Source of the DNA: Phymorhynchus buccinoides
Lineage: Eukaryota; Mollusca; Gastropoda; Neogastropoda; Raphitomidae
Direction: 5' to 3'
Assembly: GCA_017654935.2 (NCBI GenBank)
Contig: CM065687.1
Location: 26,463,446 to 26,527,445 of the forward strand
Length of the DNA stretch: 64,000 nt
This document shows positions 1 through 11,915 of the stretch, in pieces. Numbering within the stretch: position 1 is the first letter of the stretch; every line of letters begins with the position of its first letter. Under the pieces are notes generated by a model. It worked only from the letters and a program-made list of their open reading frames with translations. It was not told where the DNA came from and made no database searches. The position numbers and the translations under genes are program-made.

Positions 1-50
1 CCTCGCTCCGGTGTAGGACACGCCAACCCCCAGCTGTTTCAGTTGACCGC

Positions 51-1130
51 ATGGCTACTATGCGGGCCGGGTTGCGAGCACGACTCTTACCAGACAAAAC
101 TGTTGACCTAGTCCTTAAGGCTCGTAGGCAGAGCACCAATAAGCTTTATGACATTAGGTGGGCTTCTTGGTTCGGGTTTTGCACAGCCCAGGGCATTCCC
201 CCCCTAGACCCTTCTGGTCCACAGTTCACCCAGTTTTTAGCTCACCTGTACCAGGACCGCGGCTTATCCGCCCAGACTTTGTGTGGTTACAGGTCTGCCG
301 TTGTTCATACCGTTGCTGTGGCAACGGGCAAGAGAAACCCTGTTTTTTCGTGTGCCATTGAAGTCTCCCATCTCATTGATGCTGTGCGTAATGTCTCTGT
401 TTCGTCCGGTGTTCGCCTTCCGCAGTGGGATGTTTTTCTGGTCCTCTCATTTTTTAGGGATAAATGTGAGCCCATGTCCTCTTTGTCCTTGAAGTTACTA
501 ACTTTTAAAACGGTTTTTCTTCTCTCCCTGGCCACTGCTAGGCGGGTTAGCGGTGTTCATGCTCTTAGTGGTCTGGGTTCCGACGTTGAGTTCAATACTT
601 CGGATCAGTCAGTCACCTTGTCTTTTCTGCCCGAGTTTAGGGCCAAGAATCAGCCTGCTCAGATTGCTTCCCCCTCAGTTACTGTTCAGAGTCTTTGCAC
701 CATTCTCGGCCCCGATGATTCGGATAGGCTCCTGTGCCCTGTCAGAGCCCTTAAGTATTACCTTAAGAGAACCTCCCCCTTCCGGGGGCACAAACGCCGT
801 CTGTTCATCTCCCTGAATGAGAAATACATGAGGGATATCTCGAAATCAACCATTTCTAGGTGGTTAGTGGGCGCTATTAAGTTAGCGTACTTAAGTGCCG
901 ACAAGTCATTGCCCTCTAACCCCCTGAGAGCCCATGAAATCCGGGCTATCAGCACATCCCTGGCTATGATCAAGGGAGTGGCGCTTTCCAGCGTTATGGA
1001 AGCAGCGTACTGGAAGTCTCAGTCCACCTTCACTAGCTTCTACCTGCGCCATTTCTCCGCCAGAAGGCAGGACGACACCTTTGGCATCAGGAAGGTGGTG
1101 CTTGCGCAGACTCCGGTTTCTCTGGCCTAA
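51..1130 (+). CDS. tyrosine recombinase (integrase) of DIRS-like element L1
   Basis: This 359-aa tyrosine recombinase is predicted to integrate the circular DNA intermediate of the retrotransposon by strand exchange, in place of a DDE integrase. An N-terminal SAM-like core-binding part (about residues 15-95) precedes the catalytic domain. The visible catalytic set is R165 in TARRVSGV, H295 and R298 in the HEIR motif, W321 at the usual H/W position, and nucleophile Y331 in SFYLRH. The reading frame is intact and the same protein is encoded by the right-arm copy at 29425-30505. The ATG at 51 is the first in-window start, but the frame is open further upstream in the full copy, so the true start is uncertain. 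The family is clear. Whether the element is active is unknown. Confidence 0.9.
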   Translation: MATMRAGLRARLLPDKTVDLVLKARRQSTNKLYDIRWASWFGFCTAQGIPPLDPSGPQFTQFLAHLYQDRGLSAQTLCGYRSAVVHTVAVATGKRNPVFSCAIEVSHLIDAVRNVSVSSGVRLPQWDVFLVLSFFRDKCEPMSSLSLKLLTFKTVFLLSLATARRVSGVHALSGLGSDVEFNTSDQSVTLSFLPEFRAKNQPAQIASPSVTVQSLCTILGPDDSDRLLCPVRALKYYLKRTSPFRGHKRRLFISLNEKYMRDISKSTISRWLVGAIKLAYLSADKSLPSNPLRAHEIRAISTSLAMIKGVALSSVMEAAYWKSQSTFTSFYLRHFSARRQDDTFGIRKVVLAQTPVSLA

Positions 1131-1348
1131 CGGTAATCGTTTGTTATTTTTTGTTCTGATGTTGGTATGCATATGCTTATGCTGTTTGGGGGTATGGATG
1201 TTTTGATTGTTTATTTGTTATAATGTCCTCTCTCTTACAGGTTATCCCTGGCGTTCCAGGTCAGGTTTGTCTTGTGGGTACTGTTTGTTTGGCTTAGTTG
1301 GAGTGTAACTTCAACAATGTTTTCTTACCCACCTCCTCGCTGGGAATC

Positions 1349-1389
1349 AACTCATTCGTAGTGAAACGGTAACATGATAGAATAGATTG
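1349..1389 (+). repeat. terminal inverted repeat of L1
   Basis: This 41-bp terminus runs from AACTCATTCG to GAATAGATTG. It is the same as the right terminus of the full element (35102-35142) and the reverse complement of its left terminus (29167-29207). Confidence 0.85.
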
Positions 1390-1390
1390 G

Positions 1391-1754
1391 ATGATTTTAG
1401 TTAATATAACTATCTATTCTATCTATATACTTACCGTTTCACTACGATCAAGGTTCCCACCCACCTCCCTCCGACGAAAACATCATTGGGAAGGTTGGTT
1501 TTTAAGGAAAGAAAGGAGAAAATTTCTTATCATGACTTGAAGTTGCCTCTCCGGAAGTGACGTAGTGAGTGGGTTCCGCGGCAGCTTAGTGGTATTGGCT
1601 GTGTAGACCAAGGGAAGTAATCTAGTCTTGTTAAGACTAGAACTTTTTGGTCTTTGGTAAATTGGCATTTGCTCCAAATTGGAAGGTATAACTCATTCGT
1701 AGTGAAACGGTAAGTATATAGATAGAATAGATAGTTATATTAACTAAAATCATT
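1391..1754. mobile_element. MITE-like derivative of the DIRS-like family, left arm
   Basis: This about 364-bp non-coding unit has inverted termini of about 58 bp (ATGATTTTAGTTAATATAAC at the left, its complement at the right, ending AAAATCATT). The interior shares about 180 bp, almost unchanged, with the 5' untranslated end of the full DIRS-like element. That shared part runs from the TTACCGTTTCACTACG motif to the AACTTCAAGTCAT motif. It has no ORF. It is the mirror of 28802-29166 and abuts L1 directly with no spacer. Confidence 0.8.
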
Positions 1755-2703
1755 CACTCACAGTCACACACACACTTGTGCTCATTAATAGTTACCCCCC
1801 CCCCCCCCCCCCTCACACACATACACATGGGAGTGTGCATGCATGCACTTGTCACACGAGCAGACCACAACCATCGATACCATAACCATAACACATGAAT
1901 AATAATTACACCAATGTCCTGGACCTTATTGGGCCTGGGACCTAAAGGAATCCTCATAATTACATTTGGGACACAAAAGGATCAACCAGGAGTGAGATAT
2001 ATTGGGCCTGGGACATAGCGGGCTTATCCCGAATGATGACTCACAGACATAGTCACAATCGCATCGTAGTGGGGTCAAATCGTATGCAGTGATTGAGTGT
2101 GGCTAGGCCTTGAGTTCGCCCCCCCCACACACACAATACAATATTAATTTTGATTAAAAAAAAAAAACCTTAGCCTCGTTGGGGTTTCAGTTTGGGGTAA
2201 CATACCCGAGCATTCAAGAGGTCATAGGCCTACATGTGTGTGTCTAGCACATACACACAGAAGAACAGACAGAAAGAGTGAGAGAGACAGGCAGAGAGGG
2301 ATCTGTATCTGTAACCACTTCTGACATTTGAAACCAATGGGATAGAGAAAACAGAGATTGAGAGAGAAAGAGAGAACGAACAAACACAGTTTTATTTATA
2401 CAGGGTAATGAGATAAGTATACATGTTTTTTTACACCCTGTGGCAAATGAAAATATAAAAAAAAAACAATAACAAAACATGCAATGAAACTATTGAAAGT
2501 AAAAATAAATCACCAATAAAATGTGAAAAGTGAAAACGTTGACGGAGAGAGAGTGAAGGGGATGGATGGGGGGGGGGGGGGGGGGGGAGAGAGAAACAAG
2601 AGACATAAATTAAGACAGAGAGTGAAAGAATGAGAGAGAGTGAGAGAGACAGACAAATGCAGAAAGATAAAGAGGTAGAATAAGACACTGACATAGACAG
2701 CCG

Positions 2704-2735
<32 letters not shown>

Positions 2736-5143
2736 GTGGAAAAAAGAACATAAGCTAAATAGTGACAGGCAGTCTAGCCTTAAGCTAAATTACCATGACC
2801 GGCAACGTAGCCTATTTGAAAACATAATCATGTAAACTGCAGAAATGAACGCTGGTGCGCGCAAACATACAAACATACACAATGCCATCTTTCACTTTCA
2901 GGCAACATACAGTCTCACCCATACAGTCTCTCAAATTGACACACAATGCCCCTCCCCCCACCCTCACTTACCCGCCATGCTATGCATCAGGCAGGCAACA
3001 CACTCACCCATACAGTCACCCCACACACACACTCACACAAGGACGCGCACGCATACACACTTTTATGTCTGGGACACACACTAAGTAACTTGTCTTGCTA
3101 GTTAGCCTAGCCTAGATCAAAGTGTCTTTGGTTAGGCCTAGGCCTAGATCTACTTTCTGTTTGCTCTTTCTTTTCTCGTGTTTTTTTTAATCTATTCTTA
3201 ATTAACAATCTATCTCTTATTGTAACAAAGATGATGTTAATTATGCATGTCTGCGCTTTAAAATCAAAGTTTACTTGACTTATTCTAGACTCAGATCAAG
3301 CTGAATCGTGAATGTTGGCACTGTGGCGGGCACTGCGTCTGCGCCATCGATGTTTGCATGGCGCTCGGCACTTCATGCCCGATTGAAACAGTGCCAGCAT
3401 TTTTCATTCAAGATGTTTGAGGAGTTGAAAAAAATTGGGATTCTTAAAGGCTTCTTGAATTTTAAAATGGATACGCATAACTGACTTAAAATGCCCCCTA
3501 AGCCGAGAAAAAGACAGAAATCCGAGGCCTATCAAACTTCGTCTACCATTTCCGGTTAAATTTTATTGACAGTCTGAGCCGACAATGGATGTTTGTGATT
3601 ATTGCTGTTAAACTTCTTCTAAGTCGCACCCGTGTAAAAACCGATATCATCGCATTTTATTTGAGCCATCTGTCTTATATTTATAAAATGCAAAATCTGA
3701 ACTTACAGGCTTGCGTATTTTGTCCGGCATTACGCTTGAAAGTGGGTACATCGCATCGTTTCAAACAACTTCGCTAGGCCTCGCTGAATGCAGCGCGCGC
3801 GTGTGCGGCTAGGATCGTTAGGTTCGTTTGGTTGACTTGTGGGGAAACGATGTGCTATAAATAGATTTTCGGTTACTGCCGTTGTATAGAAGGGAGATTA
3901 TCCTGTCTTCTCATGGGTGAAACGTATTATTTTTTCAGCTTGGTTTTCGCTCAGTTACGGAAAGTGTGAAGAAAAAAGTTGATTTTTGTACACCGTTTTT
4001 TCTAACAGTAATAAATAATTTTGTGGCTTACATCAATGGAATCCTCAGTTTTTGCTGAAGAAGTAGATACCAAGTATAGCCGTATCCGATGTGCATCGCT
4101 TTCCCACAAAGCCGAGAAAGCAGCGTGCCGAATGAGCTTATTTTAGAAACGCGACGTCGGCTGGCTCAAATTTATAAAAGTAGCTATATGTCTTGTAGTT
4201 GTTTTTAATTTGCTTGATTTTTATAGGCTTTCAACACACAAAAACAGACATTCATCAAAAAGTTGAAACAATAAACTTTATTTCACAACAAATTTGAGAC
4301 CAGTCTGTGCTCAAATAGCTGAGAACTGAGCAGTTGAAAATGATGAAAATCAGGGTTTGAGTCAAAATGATTGACGTCAAAGACGCGCTGTGCCGCTAGC
4401 TACTTACAGTATAGAGGGTCCTAGAGGCGGGATAGAGGGTCCCAGTGGCATTGCGAATGCTAAAAATAATTTTTCTAGTGCATCCATGGGACCCCATGCA
4501 CATTCTTTTAGAGGGTCCTTTAGTACTTCATAGACCCCTGGGAGCCCTGCACTCGTACATTTTCTGGTTTTGTTGTTGTTTTTTCAACATAATTTCATCT
4601 CTGAAATAGGTTTTCTTTGACTTCTTAATCTTAGACTTTGAACTACCGGTACTGCCATGTAACTTGTCAAAGAAAGAACCAGAAGCACCCAGAGGTGCTG
4701 ATGGGACCAAGAGACGCACTAGCCCCCACCTGCCCTACCAACACGAGAGCAGTCGTACTGCCATGTAACTATCAAATACATTAGCTAAGTAATTGAAATT
4801 GGGTTTTCTTTGGGTTTAAATTTTGTTGTTGTTAACCCTCTAGCATTTGTTCCACCCAAAACCGCCCAGCCAGAAGTTGCCTCTGTGTATTCAAGCCGCC
4901 CATAGCTTGCCCCCACTCTGAGACCTCTGATGGCATTTTCATCACACATTAAGTTCTGGCTTGTTATAGCACACACACTATGAAGAAGCTTCTCACTTGA
5001 AGTGATGTGATGGTGACTGTATGGCGCTCTGTGTGCTTCAAAAGACGGATTTTCCGGAAAATGTGTGAAAGAATCTGAATACTAAAAGAATGTTTTTTTA
5101 ACGGAAATGATTGGTTTCACAGTTATTGTTTGGTGTGTTGCAG
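1755..5143. other. intron sequence of SUV39H, left-arm copy
   Basis: This is non-coding sequence mirrored at 25430-28801 with scattered SNPs and short indels (for example near 3297, 3351 and 4636). It holds a C run (about 1795-1812), GA-rich simple sequence (2270-2380, 2540-2730), a G run (about 2570-2587) and CA-rich sequence (3020-3060). An imperfect inverted repeat with the arm motif TTGGCACTGT lies near 3301-3412. I see no exon other than 5144-5273. Confidence 0.7.
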
Positions 5144-5273
5144 TGTGAGCCCAACCTGGTGGTGTTTGGCGTGTGGATCAACACCCTGGACCCCCGCCTG
5201 CCCCGCATCTGTCTGTTTGCCGACCGCGACATCGACAAAGGGGAGGAGCTCACCTTCGACTACATGATGACAG
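5144..5273 (+). CDS. SUV39H: SUV39H exon 5 (SET domain), left-arm duplicate
   Basis: The 130-bp exon is bounded by an acceptor (TTGCAG ending at 5143) and a donor (CAG/GTGGGT at 5273/5274). It encodes the end of the SET domain: the CEPN part of the NHSCEPN cofactor-binding motif, the [12 protein letters not shown] stretch, and GEELTFDY with the catalytic tyrosine. It starts in phase 0 and ends with one extra base. The same exon occurs inverted at 25300-25429. No other SUV39H exon is on this strand in the left arm, so in this scaffold it is an orphan exon. The simplest reading is that it is the second allele of the same exon, placed inverted by scaffolding. Confidence 0.85.
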
Positions 5274-5318
5274 GTGGGTCCTCATTATGACAGCCAGGGG
5301 TTTTCTTCTTAATAATAC

Positions 5319-8300
5319 AAAGTATATTTTCAATATCACCCAAAGTATGTTTTCTAATCTCACCCAAAGTATGTTTTCTAATCTCACCCAAAGTATGTTT
5401 TCAATTTCACCCAAAGTATGTTTTCAATTTCACCCAAAGTATGTTTTCAATTTCACCCAAAGTATGTTTTCAATTTCACCCAAAGTATGTTTTCAATTTC
5501 ACCCAAAGTATGTTTTCAATTTCACCCAAAGTATGTTTTCAATTTCACCCAAAGTATGTTTTCAATTTCACCCAAAGTATGTTTTCAATTTCACCCAAAG
5601 TATGTTTTCAATATCACCCAAAGTATGTTTTCAATCTCACTCAAAGTATGTTTTCAATTTCACCCAAAGTATGTTTTCAATATCACCCAAAGTATGTTTT
5701 CAATATCACCCAAAGTATGTTTTCAATATCACCCAAAGTATGTTTTCAATATCACCCAAAGTATGTTTTCAATTTCACCCAAAGTATGTTTTCAATTTCA
5801 CCCAAAGTATGTTTTCAATTTCACTCAAAGTATGTTTTCAATTTCACCCAAAGTATGTTTTCAATTTCACCCAAAGTATGTTTTCAATCTCACCCAAAGT
5901 ATGTTTTCAATTTCACTCAAAGTATGTTTTCAATTTCACCCAAAGTATGTTTTCAAAGTATGTTTTCAATCTCACCCAAAGTATGTTTTCAATTTCACCC
6001 AAAGTATGTTTTCAATCTCACCCAAAGTATATTTTCAATATCACCCAAAGTATGTTTTCAATCTCACCCAAAGTATGTTTTCAATTATCACCCAAAGTAT
6101 ATTTTCAATATCACCCAAAGTATGTTTTCTAATCTCACCCAAAGTATGTTTTCAATATGTTTTCTTCCCCCCCAAAGTATGTTTTCAATATCACCCAAAG
6201 TATGTTTTCAATTTCACCCAAAGTATGTTTTCAATATCACCCAAAGTATGTTTTCAATCTTCACCCAAAGTATGTTTTCAATATCACCCAAAGTATGTTT
6301 TCAATTTCACCCAAAGTATGTTTTCAATTTCACTCAAAGTATGTTTTCAATTTCACTCAAAGTATGTTTTCAATTTCACTCAAAGTATGTTTTCAATTTC
6401 ACTCAAAGTATGTTTTCAATTTCACTCAAAGTATGTTTTCAATTTCACTCAAAGTATGTTTTCAATTTCACTCAAAGTATGTTTTCAATTTCACCCAAAG
6501 TATGTTTTCAATATCACCCAAAGTATGTTTTCAATTTCACCCAAAGTATGTTTTCAATATCACCCAAAGTATGTTTTCAATTTCACCCAAAGTATCACCC
6601 AAAGTATGTTTTCAATCTCACTCACCCAAAGTATGTTTTCAATACCCAAAGTATGTTTTCAATATCACCCAAAGTATGTTTTCAATATCACCCAAAGTAT
6701 GTTTTCAATATCACCCAAAGTATGTTTTCAATATCACCCAAAGTATGTTTTCAATTTCACCCAAAGTATGTTTTCAATATCACCCAAAGTATGTTTTCAA
6801 TATCACCCAAAGTATGTTTTCAATATCACCCAAAGTATGTTTTCAATATCACCCAAAGTATGTTTTCAATTTCACCCAAAGTATGTTTTCAATATCACCC
6901 AAAGTATGTTTTCAATTTCACCCAAAGTATGTTTTCAATATCACCCAAAGTATGTTTTCAATATCACCCAAAGTATGTTTTCAATTTCACCCAAAGTATG
7001 TTTTCTAATCTCACCCAAAGTATGTTTTCAATTTCACCCAAAGTATGTTTTCAATATCACCCAAAGTATGTTTTCAATTTCACCCAAAGTATGTTTTCAA
7101 TTTCACCCAAAGTATGTTTTCAATTTCACCCAAAGTATGTTTTCAATTTCACCCAAAGTATGTTTTCAATTTCACTCAAAGTATGTTTTCAATTTCACTC
7201 AAAGTATGTTTTCAATTTCACCCAAAGTATGTTTTCAATTTCACCCAAAGTATGTTTTCAATTTCACCCAAAGTATGTTTTCAATAATATGTTTTCAATC
7301 ACCCAAAGTATGTTTTCAATATCACCCAAAGTATGTTTTCAATAACCCAAAGTATGTTTTCAATTTCACCCAAAGTATGTTTTCAATATCACCCAAAGTA
7401 TGTTTTCAATATCACCCAAAGTATGTTTTCAATATCACCCAAAGTATGTTTTCAATATCACCCAAAGTATGTTTTCAATATCACCCAAAGTATGTTTTCA
7501 ATATCACCCAAAGTATGTTTTCAATTTCACCCAAAGTATGTTTTCAATCTCACTCAAAGTATGTTTTCAATTTCACCCAAAGTATGTTTTCTAATCTCAC
7601 CCAAAGTATGTTTTCAATTTCACCCAAAGTATGTTTTCAATTTCAAAAGTATGTTTTCAATCACCCAAAGTATGTTTTCAATATCACCCAAAGTATGTTT
7701 TCTAATCTCACCCAAAGTATGTTTTCAATCTCACCCAAAGTATGTTTTCAATTTCACCCAAAGTATGTTTTCAATTTCACCCAAAGTATGTTTTCAATAT
7801 CACCCAAAGTATGTTTTCAATTTCACCCAAAGTATGTTTTCAATTTCACCCAAAGTATGTTTTCAATATCACCCAAAGTATGTTTTCAATTTCACCCAAA
7901 GTATGTTTTCAATCTCACCCAAAGTATGTTTTCAATTTCACTCAAAGTATGTTTTCAATTTCACCCAAAGTATGTTTTCAATTTCACCCAAAGTATGTTT
8001 TCAATCTCACCCAAAGTATGTTTTCAATTTCACCCAAAGTATGTTTTCTAATCTCACCCAAAGTATGTTTTCAATATCACCCAAAGTATGTTTTCAATAT
8101 CACCCAAAGTATGTTTTCAATTTCACCCAAAGTATGTTTTCAATTTCACCCAAAGTATGTTTTCAATCTCACCCAAAGTATGTTTTCTCAATATGTTTTC
8201 AATCACCCAAAGTATGTTTTCTAATCTCACCCAAAGTATGTTTTCAATTTCACCCAAAGTATGTTTTCAATATCACCCAAAGTATGTTTTCAATATCACC

Positions 8301-9503
8301 CAAAGTATGTTTTCAATATCACCCAAAGTATGTTTTCAATATCACCCAAAGTATGTTTTCAATTTCACCCAAAGTATGTTTTCAATTTCACTCAAAGTAT
8401 GTTTTCAATCTCACCCAAAAGTATGTTTTCAATCTCACCCAAAGTATGTTTTCAATATCACCCAAAGTATGTTTTCAATATCACCCAAAGTATGTTTTCA
8501 ATTTCACCCAAAGTATGTTTTCAATATCACCCAAAGTATGTTTTCAATATCACCCAAAGTATGTTTTCAATTTCACCCAAAGTATGTTTTCAATATCACC
8601 CAAAGTATGTTTTCAATTTCACCCAAAGTATGTTTTCAATATCACCCAAAGTATGTTTTCAATATCACCCAAAGTATGTTTTCAATTTCACCCAAAGTAT
8701 GTTTTCAATCTCACCCAAAGTATGTTTTCAATTTCACCCAAAGTATGTTTTCAATTTCACCCAAAGTATGTTTTCAATAGTATGTTTTCAATTTCACTCA
8801 AAGTATGTTTTCAATCTCACCCAAAGTATGTTTTCAATCTCACCCAAAGTATGTTTTCAATCTCACTCAAAGTATGTTTTCAATTTCACCCAAAGTATGT
8901 TTTCAATTTCACCCAAAGTATGTTTTCAATTTCACTCAAAGTATGTTTTCAATTTCACCCAAAGTATGTTTTCAATTTCACCCAAAGTATGTTTTCAATT
9001 TCACTCAAAGTATGTTTTCAATTTCACTCAAAGTATGTTTTCAATCTCACCCAAAGTATGTTTTCAATTTCACCCAAAGTATGTTTTCAATTTCACCCAA
9101 AGTATGTTTTCAATCTCACCCAAAGTATGTTTTCAATATCACCCAAAGTATGTTTTCAATTTCACTCAAAGTATGTTTTCAATTTCACCCAAAGTATGTT
9201 TTCAATTTCACTCAAAGTATGTTTTCAATTTCACCCAAAGTATGTTTTCAATCTCACCCAAAGTATGTTTTCAATATCACCCAAAGTATGTTTTCAATTT
9301 CACCCAAAGTATGTTTTCAATATCACCCAAAGTATGTTTTCAATCTCAAAAGTATGTTTTCAATCTCACCCAAAGTATATTTTCAATATCACTCAAAGTA
9401 TGTTTTCAATTCCACCCAAAGTATGTTTTCAATCTCACCAAAAGTATGTTTTTCAATTTCACCCAAAGTATGTTTTCAATTTCACCCAAAGTATGTTTTC
9501 AAT
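5319..9503 (+). repeat. 23-bp satellite array, left arm (about 180 units)
   Basis: Near-perfect tandem repeats of a 23-bp unit (TTTTCAATNTCACCCAAAGT followed by ATG) start about 45 bp after the exon 5 donor. Three unit classes differ at the base after CAAT (T, A or C). A CACTCAAAG variant is common here and not seen in the right-arm array. The unit has no stop codon in any of the three plus-strand frames, which creates long meaningless ORFs. Most units keep strict 23-bp phase; a few truncated units occur (near 5950, 6160, 6590, 7290 and 8190). Confidence 0.95.
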
Positions 9504-9940
9504 CTATTCTATCTATATACTTACCGTTTCACTACGAATGATTTATTCCTTCCAATTTGGAGCAAATGCAAATTTACCAAAGACCAAAAAGTTATAGTCT
9601 TAACAAGACTAGATTACTTCCCTTGGTCTACACAGCCAATACCACTAAGCTGCCGTGGATCCCACTCGCTACGTCACTTCCGGGGAGGCAACTTTAAATC
9701 ATAATAAAAAAAATTCCAACTTGGAGCAGCCATGTTGTTCTTTGCTCTTGCTATTATTTCGTTTATCTTATTTATTCTAGCCGCCATCCTCCTCTGTTTG
9801 GGTTGCCCCTTTGCCTTGGGGCTACAGGTTTGTCGGCATGTAGTTGGTGTGAATTATTTTCACGTTTTTTTTCATTGCTAATAATTATTTGAAATATTTT
9901 GTTGTGCTTACAAGTTACATGCTTTGTTCCCCCGGTCGCC

Positions 9941-11915
9941 ATGTCGGCCGTCGATCCTGTAGTATGGACTCAGTCTAGTGGGGTTTTCTAGTAAGCTATC
10001 TCGGGATGTTAAGGGGAAGCTTTTGGATACACCTCAGGCTTCTTCTTCTTCTAGTTTTCGCAAACTTTCTAGTTTGAGGCCTAGTCTGCCTCTTCTTCAT
10101 CGTCGGGGAAGGTGCAAACCCCCCCCCCCCCCCGCCACCCCCCCTCTCTCAGCCTGTTCTGTGTCTCCTGCGTTTGTTACAGAGCAGATTATTTCCTGGG
10201 TGGATTCTTCTTCTCTGGTATCAGATATGCTTGCAGAGTTTGAGAATGAGGGGTTAGTTTTGGTTCCTTGGGCCGGTTTGTCAGTTGGGCCTGGTAGGCC
10301 CTGGACACGACAACTGACTTGACTACGGACAAACTACGCAGGGTACTCTCACGAGAGTCAAGGTATTAACCAGTGTGTACGTTCGCCTCTCTTTGCATGA
10401 ACAATAATGATGTTCCTTTTCTTTACTCGGTTGGGCAGCTGGCCCAAAGAGAGCTGACTACGGACATCCCCATCTTCCCACGAGAGGAAGACCTCGGGCT
10501 GGACGGACGGTCCTCCTCCCAGCGTGACGTGGAAGCTGTTCGTTCCCACGACCGCTGCAGGAAGCCCCAGACGGACGCCGTACCTGTCTACGGCTCTCGT
10601 GCTCGTGATGGCGAATTTCTCCCCTCTCTCAGGGAATGGCAATTCCGTAGCCCGCGTAGGGCGAGTGGTAGCCCGCGTAGGGCAGGAGGTACGGACTCTC
10701 CCAATGATCGGCAGTCACGTAGCCCGAGTAGGGCGGGAAGTACTGACTTGCATTATACCCAGCAGAGCCGTTGCCCGCGTAAGGCCTTGCCTCGGCGGAC
10801 TCTTGAACCCGGAAATATCGATGATCAACAGTTCCGTAGCCTGAGTAGGGCGAGAAGTACGGACTTGCGTTATACCCAGCAGAGCCGTTGCCCGCGTAGG
10901 GCCTTGCCTCGGCGGTCTCTTGAACCCGGAAATATCGATGATCAACAGTTCCGTAGCCCGTGTAGGGCGAGAAGGTACGGACTTGCGTTATACCCAGCAG
11001 AGCCGTTGCCCGCGTAGGGCCTTGCCTCGGCGGTCTCTTGAACCCGGGAACATCGATGATCAACAGTTCCGTAGCCCGTGTAGGGCGAGAGGTACGGACT
11101 TGCGTTATGCCCAGCAGAGCCGTTGCCCGCGTAGGGCCTTGCCTTGGCGGACTCTTGAACCCGGAAATATCGGTGACACCTTCGTCTACCCGCCACGGCC
11201 CGTGCGGCCCGTTCACGGACCAACCCTGTCCGTTACTCGTGCCGGCGGCACGCGGCCACCCGTCTCCACCGTCACGGGCACCCGTCACAGAACGGCACCA
11301 TCAGCGGCGGACCGGCCGTTGCCTGTTCTGGAGCCTGTCTCACGTCATCCTGGCCCTCGTCGTGCGGATGAGTTTCAGCTTCCTGCGGATGCCTGTCTGA
11401 CCAGACACCCCTCGAAGCGTCATGTAGCGCTGCCACGAGAGTCTTCCGTGGATGAAGAGTTTGAGTCGTTGCCTCGTGAAGGCTTGGTTGACTTCGACTT
11501 AGCCGTCCAGGACGAAGTATTTCGCATCATGAGAACTGTGTATCAGGGGTCTCAGCGGTCCCCGTCGAGATCTGTCCACGTCGACGATCTATTCTCTCAG
11601 TGTGGCAATGGTGTGACTGATCCCCCTGTGTATTCAGACCCAATCCCTTCGTCGTGCAGTCAGCCCTACTACACCGACGTCAAGCCGATGGTGCAGCTCG
11701 AATCAGCTCAGACAGCGGGACAGCTACAGTTTTTTGGCGGTCTGCAAGCGCAGAAGGAGGCTCGTCTAGCGCTTCTCATCTCTCTGTTCGTTCGGCAGGC
11801 ACTTCGTAAGACTACTCTACCCTGTGGTCTCAGCCGCCGCCGTTGCCTAACGGCGACGTCTCTCCTCCCCCCCTGCCGGAGCCTGTCCCGTCTCAACCCG
11901 GCGCCTTTTGTGTAG
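9941..11915 (+). pseudogene. gag-like ORF remnant of L2
   Basis: The frame homologous to the full-length gag-like ORF starts at ATG 9941 and hits a TAG after 16 codons (MSAVDPVVWTQSSGVF). It resumes in pieces: 9978-10322, 10373-11017 and 10920-11915. A Ser-rich part and a C homopolymer (about 10111-10131, poly-Pro) precede a 117-bp internal tandem repeat (about 10745-11170). That repeat encodes 39-aa units containing DDQQFRSP and [10 protein letters not shown]. One extra base near 10973 shifts the frame; the right-arm copy lacks it. No zinc knuckle is visible. The function is inferred only from position, as a nucleocapsid-like protein. Confidence 0.7.

Larger units (their letters stand above)
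1..1389 (+). mobile_element. DIRS-like YR retrotransposon, left-arm copy L1 (3' part, truncated by window edge)
   Basis: This is the 3' end of a tyrosine-recombinase (YR) retrotransposon. It has the complete YR ORF (51-1130), an about 220-bp 3' non-coding tail, and the terminal repeat at 1349-1389 (starting AACTCATTCGTAGTGAAACG). It is the mirror image of the 3' part of the complete element at 29167-35142, with the same YR protein. The rest of the element would lie left of base 1. It ends abutting a small related element at 1391. Confidence 0.85.

Noticed and set aside
3491..3559. Short ORF starting [14 protein letters not shown]
   Set aside because: Only 22 codons, inside an intron, with no supporting context.
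5319..9503. Possible CRISPR array
   Set aside because: 23-bp units are contiguous with no unique spacers, and the sequence is clearly eukaryotic.
5418..9704. Long plus-strand ORFs of up to 877 codons over the 23-bp array
   Set aside because: They come from a stop-free 23-bp satellite read in three frames; no start context, domain or unique sequence supports a protein.
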